Assembly (NCBI RefSeq): GCF_018812025.1 | Contig: NC_063061.1 | Location: forward strand, 37,465,366-37,529,365 | Source: Megalobrama amblycephala | Lineage: Eukaryota > Chordata > Actinopteri > Cypriniformes > Xenocyprididae | Reading direction: 5' to 3' | DNA: 64,000 bases | Shown here: piece after piece, positions 59,297 to 64,000 of the stretch | Position numbering within the stretch: position 1 is the first letter of the stretch | Layout of the letters: the number at the start of each line of letters is the position of its first letter | Notes under the pieces: generated by a model | Database searches by the model: none | What the model was told of the DNA's origin: nothing | Seen by the model: the letters and a program-made list of their open reading frames with translations, nothing else | Program-made: the position numbers and the translations under genes

Positions 59297-60296
59297 NNNN
59301 NNNNNNNNNNNNNNNNNNNNNNNNNNNNNNNNNNNNNNNNNNNNNNNNNNNNNNNNNNNNNNNNNNNNNNNNNNNNNNNNNNNNNNNNNNNNNNNNNNNN
59401 NNNNNNNNNNNNNNNNNNNNNNNNNNNNNNNNNNNNNNNNNNNNNNNNNNNNNNNNNNNNNNNNNNNNNNNNNNNNNNNNNNNNNNNNNNNNNNNNNNNN
59501 NNNNNNNNNNNNNNNNNNNNNNNNNNNNNNNNNNNNNNNNNNNNNNNNNNNNNNNNNNNNNNNNNNNNNNNNNNNNNNNNNNNNNNNNNNNNNNNNNNNN
59601 NNNNNNNNNNNNNNNNNNNNNNNNNNNNNNNNNNNNNNNNNNNNNNNNNNNNNNNNNNNNNNNNNNNNNNNNNNNNNNNNNNNNNNNNNNNNNNNNNNNN
59701 NNNNNNNNNNNNNNNNNNNNNNNNNNNNNNNNNNNNNNNNNNNNNNNNNNNNNNNNNNNNNNNNNNNNNNNNNNNNNNNNNNNNNNNNNNNNNNNNNNNN
59801 NNNNNNNNNNNNNNNNNNNNNNNNNNNNNNNNNNNNNNNNNNNNNNNNNNNNNNNNNNNNNNNNNNNNNNNNNNNNNNNNNNNNNNNNNNNNNNNNNNNN
59901 NNNNNNNNNNNNNNNNNNNNNNNNNNNNNNNNNNNNNNNNNNNNNNNNNNNNNNNNNNNNNNNNNNNNNNNNNNNNNNNNNNNNNNNNNNNNNNNNNNNN
60001 NNNNNNNNNNNNNNNNNNNNNNNNNNNNNNNNNNNNNNNNNNNNNNNNNNNNNNNNNNNNNNNNNNNNNNNNNNNNNNNNNNNNNNNNNNNNNNNNNNNN
60101 NNNNNNNNNNNNNNNNNNNNNNNNNNNNNNNNNNNNNNNNNNNNNNNNNNNNNNNNNNNNNNNNNNNNNNNNNNNNNNNNNNNNNNNNNNNNNNNNNNNN
60201 NNNNNNNNNNNNNNNNNNNNNNNNNNNNNNNNNNNNNNNNNNNNNNNNNNNNNNNNNNNNNNNNNNNNNNNNNNNNNNNNNNNNNNNNNNNNNNNN
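59297..60296. other. Assembly gap of exactly 1000 N
   Basis: Round-number scaffold gap; its true length is unknown. The long minus-strand frame spanning it is meaningless. The Ly6 cluster may continue inside it. Confidence 1.
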
Positions 60297-60578
60297 ACTA
60301 ATAATGAGGTACATCTTTATTTATTTATTTTTTATGCCGTCTTACGTTTGATTAATTAAATTAATGCTATGCCTGACTATTAAAGTGACTATATTCTAAA
60401 CTAAGTATTACACTACTGATGCTCAACACACCAGCAAATGACATCTCACCGAAACTTCAATGGAAAAGAATATGAAACATAAAACCGGGTCACTGTAAGT
60501 ATTTTATCTTTGTAACTTTTCCTTAGAAGTTTCTATTTGTTTACCACTTGAATTTGGTTTGTTTGTCCTCATCCTCAC
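60297..60578. other. Non-coding DNA after the gap
   Basis: AT-rich, nothing recognised. The character changes from the repeat-dense cluster before the gap. Confidence 0.3.
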
Positions 60579-60652
60579 CTGAACGCTGGGATCTGATGCA
60601 GGTAGACGTTCACCTGAACACGCTTCGCTCCCCGAAGCAAGAGTCCCGTGAG
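60579..60652 (-). CDS. Candidate internal exon of an unknown gene, minus strand
   Basis: On the minus strand a 74-nt block lies between a good acceptor (TGTGTTCTCAG) and a good donor (GTGAGG). One frame reads LTGLLLRGAKRV then QVNVYLHQIPAF, with balanced composition and GC content well above its surroundings. It looks like a conserved coding exon, but I do not recognise the protein. A second frame is also open, so the frame is not certain. Neighbouring exons were not found in the window, perhaps lost in the gap or far upstream to the right. Confidence 0.4.
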
Positions 60653-60774
60653 CTGAGAACACAAACACACACCAAATCAACATGAGATTCCCTCAAACAA
60701 CCAATAAATCGCTATTCGACAACTCCTTCACATTATTCAATACAAGGCTTGTGAATTTATGAAGAGGTAATCAG

Positions 60775-61450
60775 ATTGTAATAGACTGTAAATGTAAAAT
60801 TTAAATGAATAAATTATTTTAAAATAAAAGACATTAAATAAAACAATCCAAAAATATTTAAGATTAAAAAAATATTAAATAAAAAGATCAAAATAAAATA
60901 CTTACTAAAATTAAATAAATCTTAAAATTTTTAAATTAAAATAGTTTTAAAATAAAACCCATTCAATTGAAACACTAACTAAAAATGTATTAAATCATAA
61001 AAATGTATAAAACAAATAAATCATTTTAAATAAAAACCATTAAACTAAAACACTTACTTAAAATGAATTAAATCATAAGAGTGTTTATTAAAACAAATAG
61101 ATTATTTTAAAATACGAACTACCAAAATAAAACACTTTTAAAAATGTATTAATATCATCAAAAGTGTTTAAAACAAATAAATTATTGTAAAACACTTTTA
61201 AAAATGTATTAAATCATGAAAATGCATAATTAAAACTAATTATTTTAAAATAAAAAATATTTTACAAAATAAAATGCTTACTAAAAATGAATTAAATCAT
61301 AAATGTATAAGTAAAACAAATAAATAATTTAAAATTAAACACCATCAAAATAATCATAATACACTAAAAATTAATTAAATCACAACAATGTACAATAAAA
61401 ATAAATAAATAATAATAATAATAATCATTATTATTATTAATAAAAAAAAA
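60775..61450. repeat. Degenerate AT-rich tandem repeat
   Basis: Repeated units of roughly 60-80 bp built from AAATGTATTAAATCATAAAA, AAACAAATAAATTATTTTAA and AAAATAAAACACTTACT with drift. Ends in ATAATAATAATAATCATTAT. Confidence 0.7.
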
Positions 61451-62735
61451 ACATACTTATAAAATATTAAAATATATTCATATCTTTTTTAGTTTGTTTT
61501 GACCAACATTAACCAACATCAAAGAACCATAATCATGTGAATATGTTGTTGAATTATTGAAATATTTAAGTTTGGGAATCCCTGCTCTAGACAATGACAA
61601 GAGAAAAAAAAAAGTCAGCCAAGGTCATCAAGACAAACACGTATTTTCTTTAGGTTATCGTGAACTGATGGATCGTTCACAAGATCAGGAGCTTTAAAGA
61701 ACGTATGGATTCTGATGGTCAGCAGTTTGATCTCATGATGATGAACATATCACGACACACATCTGCGACCCACTTAAAAACATTTCACCCACACTGGGGA
61801 GGAAGATGCTACCATCACACGTGTGCCGTGTGCAAAAGGCATGATGAGTACTGATATGACACTGCATGACACGCACCTGCATTAACACAAACCGGAGCCT
61901 GACCTCTATCCTCAAGTGAAGAGTGAATACAACAACAGAAAATATGGTAATGATTCTTTACCACAGCTGTTTACCACATTTTTACCCTCTGATACTGTTA
62001 CTGTACCATGGTACTGCCAGATAATATAGGGTTGAATCTGTTCCAAGTGAACCTACACAAACACCATAAAACACACCTACAGCAAACTTTATCCTGTTGA
62101 TCCGTGTCAATCCCAATCCTGCAGCACGAGCGCTTATAAAACTAAACTCCCACAGCACACAAACCAACCAAACCTCCCACCTGTTTAATGACTAACTACC
62201 TGTCGGGAAGTGGGATGCCACTGGACTAACTGGGAAATCAGATAACCTCATGCAAACATGATCAGTTTATCAGTGAGTGACTCAGACAGAAGAGTAACAT
62301 GTTTGTTTGTTCTGTCAGTAACTCATAAATTCACAGATACTGTTATTCATTCATTCATACATTCATTCACTCATTCACTCACTCGCTCTGGATCTGAGGC
62401 ACTGCTATCATGTCAAAACGTGAGTTTAATGATGAAAGAGAGTCTGTACTTTAACACAGAGGCCTGAAGCCTGAGTGTGGTGCGCTGACGCCCTCTTATG
62501 GCAGTGCAGATATATGAACACTAATAAAGGCATCTATGTATTTTCATGTTAAGAAATCGTGTCTGAGAAAAATATGATGTATGATATTGTTAAGACAACT
62601 AATTTAATTATTTCTGAGTAAATAATTGACTTTTAGACTGTCATTGTTCTAAAGCGAACTGATAAAAAATTGTCTGGAAAATGGAAATATTACCTGGGAA
62701 AAGTGATTGTGTATTTAAATGATTATTTTTCCAAT
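61451..62735. other. Unassigned DNA
   Basis: Moderately GC-richer than the repeat before it. Short open frames on both strands (about 60 codons) lack splice context or domains. ATTCATTCATTCACTCATTC near 62345-62385 is simple sequence. No gene called. Confidence 0.3.
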
Positions 62736-62736
62736 T

Positions 62737-63169
62737 TCATCCATCCATCCATCCATCCATCCATCCATCCATCCATCCTTCCATATTCATCACCTACCCA
62801 CCCACCCACCCATCTATCCATCCATCATTTACAGTATCCATTCATCCATATTCATCCACCAACCCATCCATCCATCATCCATACACCTATCCATCTATCA
62901 TCCATCCATTCATCCATCAATCCATCCATCCATCCATCCATCCATCCAACAACCCACCCACCTATCATCCATCCATCCATACATACATCATTTATCCATC
63001 ATCCATCCATCTTCATCCACCAACCCATCAATCAATCCATCAAGCCATCATCAATCCACCCACCCATCCATCCATCCATCCATCCATCATCTATACACCC
63101 ATCCATCTATCATCCATCCATTCATCCAATCAACCCACCCACCTATCATCCATCCATCCATACATCATT
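62737..63169 (+). repeat. (CATC)n microsatellite, interrupted
   Basis: Runs of CATCCATC with CACC and CATT interruptions for about 430 bp. It reads as His/Pro/Ser/Ile-rich peptide in all frames, an artefact. Confidence 0.97.
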
Positions 63170-63290
63170 TATGTTTACATCATTTACATCATTTATTGTT
63201 TACATCGTTTACATCATTTATTGTTTACATCGTTTACATCATTTACATCATTTATTGTTTACATCGTTTACATCATTTACATCATTTATT
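63170..63290 (+). repeat. Minisatellite TTTACATC(A/G)TT...
   Basis: Five to six variants of TTTACATCATTTATTG and TTTACATCG in tandem, joining the microsatellite to the LINE. Confidence 0.9.
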
Positions 63291-63946
63291 GGGATCCAGC
63301 TAGGCACATCCTCAATTACCCCATCAAATTCGGCCAGAAATCTTGGAGTAATCCTTGATGATCAACTGACCTTCAAAGACCACATTGCAAAGACAGCTCG
63401 GTCATGCAGATTTGCACTTTACAACATCAGGAAAATCAGGCCCTTTCTAACAGAACATGCAACACAACTTCTGGTCCAGGCTCTGGTCATTTCTAGGCTT
63501 GATTACTGCAATGCTCTTCTGGCTGGACTGCCATCATGCACAATCAAGCCTCTACAAATGATTCAGAACGCAGCAGCACGTCTCGTCTTCAACGAGCCCA
63601 AAAGAGCCCACGTCACGCCTCTCTTCATCTCTCTTCACTGGCTACCACTTGCTGCTCGCATCAAATTCAAGGCGTTGACGCTTGCTTACAGATCCACCAC
63701 AGGCTCAGCACCCTCCTACTTCCACTCACTCTTACGAGTCTACACTCCTACCAGAAACCTGCGCTCATTAAAGGAGCGAAGGCTTGTGGTACCATCACAG
63801 AGAGGCACGAAATCACTTTCCAGAACATTCTCATTCACTGTCCCTTGCTGGTGGAATGATCTTCCTGCCTTCATCCGGAATGCGGAATCCCTGGCAATAT
63901 TCAAAAGACAGCTGAAAACCCATCTCTTTCGTGAGCACTTAACCTC

Positions 63947-63983
<37 letters not shown>
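63291..63983 (+). mobile_element. 5'-truncated LINE (jockey/CR1/L2-like), 3' end of ORF2
   Basis: From GGGATCCAGC the frame is open to TAA at 63951-63953, followed by a 30-nt poly(A). The protein shows the post-catalytic region of a non-LTR reverse transcriptase: [73 protein letters not shown] and WWNDLP. The catalytic palm (FADD) and endonuclease are absent: a typical dead-on-arrival 5' truncation. The uninterrupted frame implies a young copy. Clade assignment is by motif style only. Confidence 0.9.
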
Positions 63984-63986
<3 letters not shown>

Positions 63987-64000
63987 CTTATTCCTTTCCT

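Noticed and set aside
59088..60314. 408-codon minus-strand frame
   Set aside because: Most of it is the 1000-N gap read as unknown residues; the real ends are repeat and UTR sequence.
62737..63290. Possible CRISPR-like regular repeat array
   Set aside because: Eukaryotic context; the repeats are a simple tetranucleotide and minisatellite without unique spacers.
62670..63953. 427-codon plus-strand frame as one protein
   Set aside because: The first half is translated (CATC)n and minisatellite; only the part from about 63291 is genuine LINE coding sequence.

Overview
The window is eukaryotic nuclear DNA from a teleost fish, most likely a cyprinid. The evidence is spliced genes with GT/AG introns, AT-rich intergenic DNA, many miniature hAT-like and hairpin elements of types I recognise from zebrafish and carp genomes, (CA)n and (CATC)n microsatellites, and a LINE 3' end. 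The species cannot be fixed from sequence alone. There is one assembly gap of exactly 1000 N (59297-60296).

The main content is a head-to-tail cluster, all on the + strand, of seven Ly6/uPAR (LU, three-finger) genes. I assembled them exon by exon because nearly all exons are too short to appear as long open frames. Single-LU, GPI-anchored type: A (7309-8222), D (33768-34683) and G (55163-59071), about 119-121 aa in 4 exons. Double-LU type: B (16393-20458), C (26852-28254), E (41624-42971, broken) and F (48177-49530), 187-199 aa in 5 exons. Both types share a 49-nt signal-peptide exon and a 120-nt exon 2, and every intron is in phase 1. All have the ten-cysteine LU pattern ending in CC..(D/N).CN. 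B has lost its GPI tail and should be secreted. E has two 1-nt insertions and is a probable pseudogene. E and F lie in a recent segmental duplication (about 38.67-45.54 kb against 47.34-52.09 kb).

The most interesting signal is the pattern of divergence. Between D and G the signal exon, the GPI exon and the introns are almost invariant, while the two exons encoding the exposed three-finger domain differ at about 27 amino-acid-changing codons and only about 4 silent ones. This is the accelerated-exon pattern known from venom three-finger toxins and some immune receptors. The double-LU genes also share a compact promoter with two interferon-response-like (ISRE/IRF) motifs and a TATA box at a fixed spacing. 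One motif is lost and the other damaged in C. Together these suggest a rapidly diversifying, possibly interferon-responsive, cell-surface Ly6 array. The function is inference.

Layout: 1-7.2 kb, foldback elements and a 1.19-kb tandem repeat; 7.3-8.3, gene A; 8.5-16.1, foldbacks, some with nested hAT insertions; 16.3-20.8, gene B with an intron 2 swollen by two transposons; 21-26.7, repeats; 26.8-28.4, gene C; 28.7-32.2, three mobile elements; 33.7-34.8, gene D; 35-41.5, largely unassigned DNA plus a 2.4-kb foldback; 41.5-52.1, duplicated E and F units; 52.1-54.9, a foldback split by a solo-LTR-like insertion; 55.1-59.2, gene G with a 3-kb nested hAT in intron 2; 59.3-60.3, gap; 60.3-62.7, AT-rich DNA with one candidate minus-strand exon; 62.7-64.0, microsatellite and a truncated LINE.
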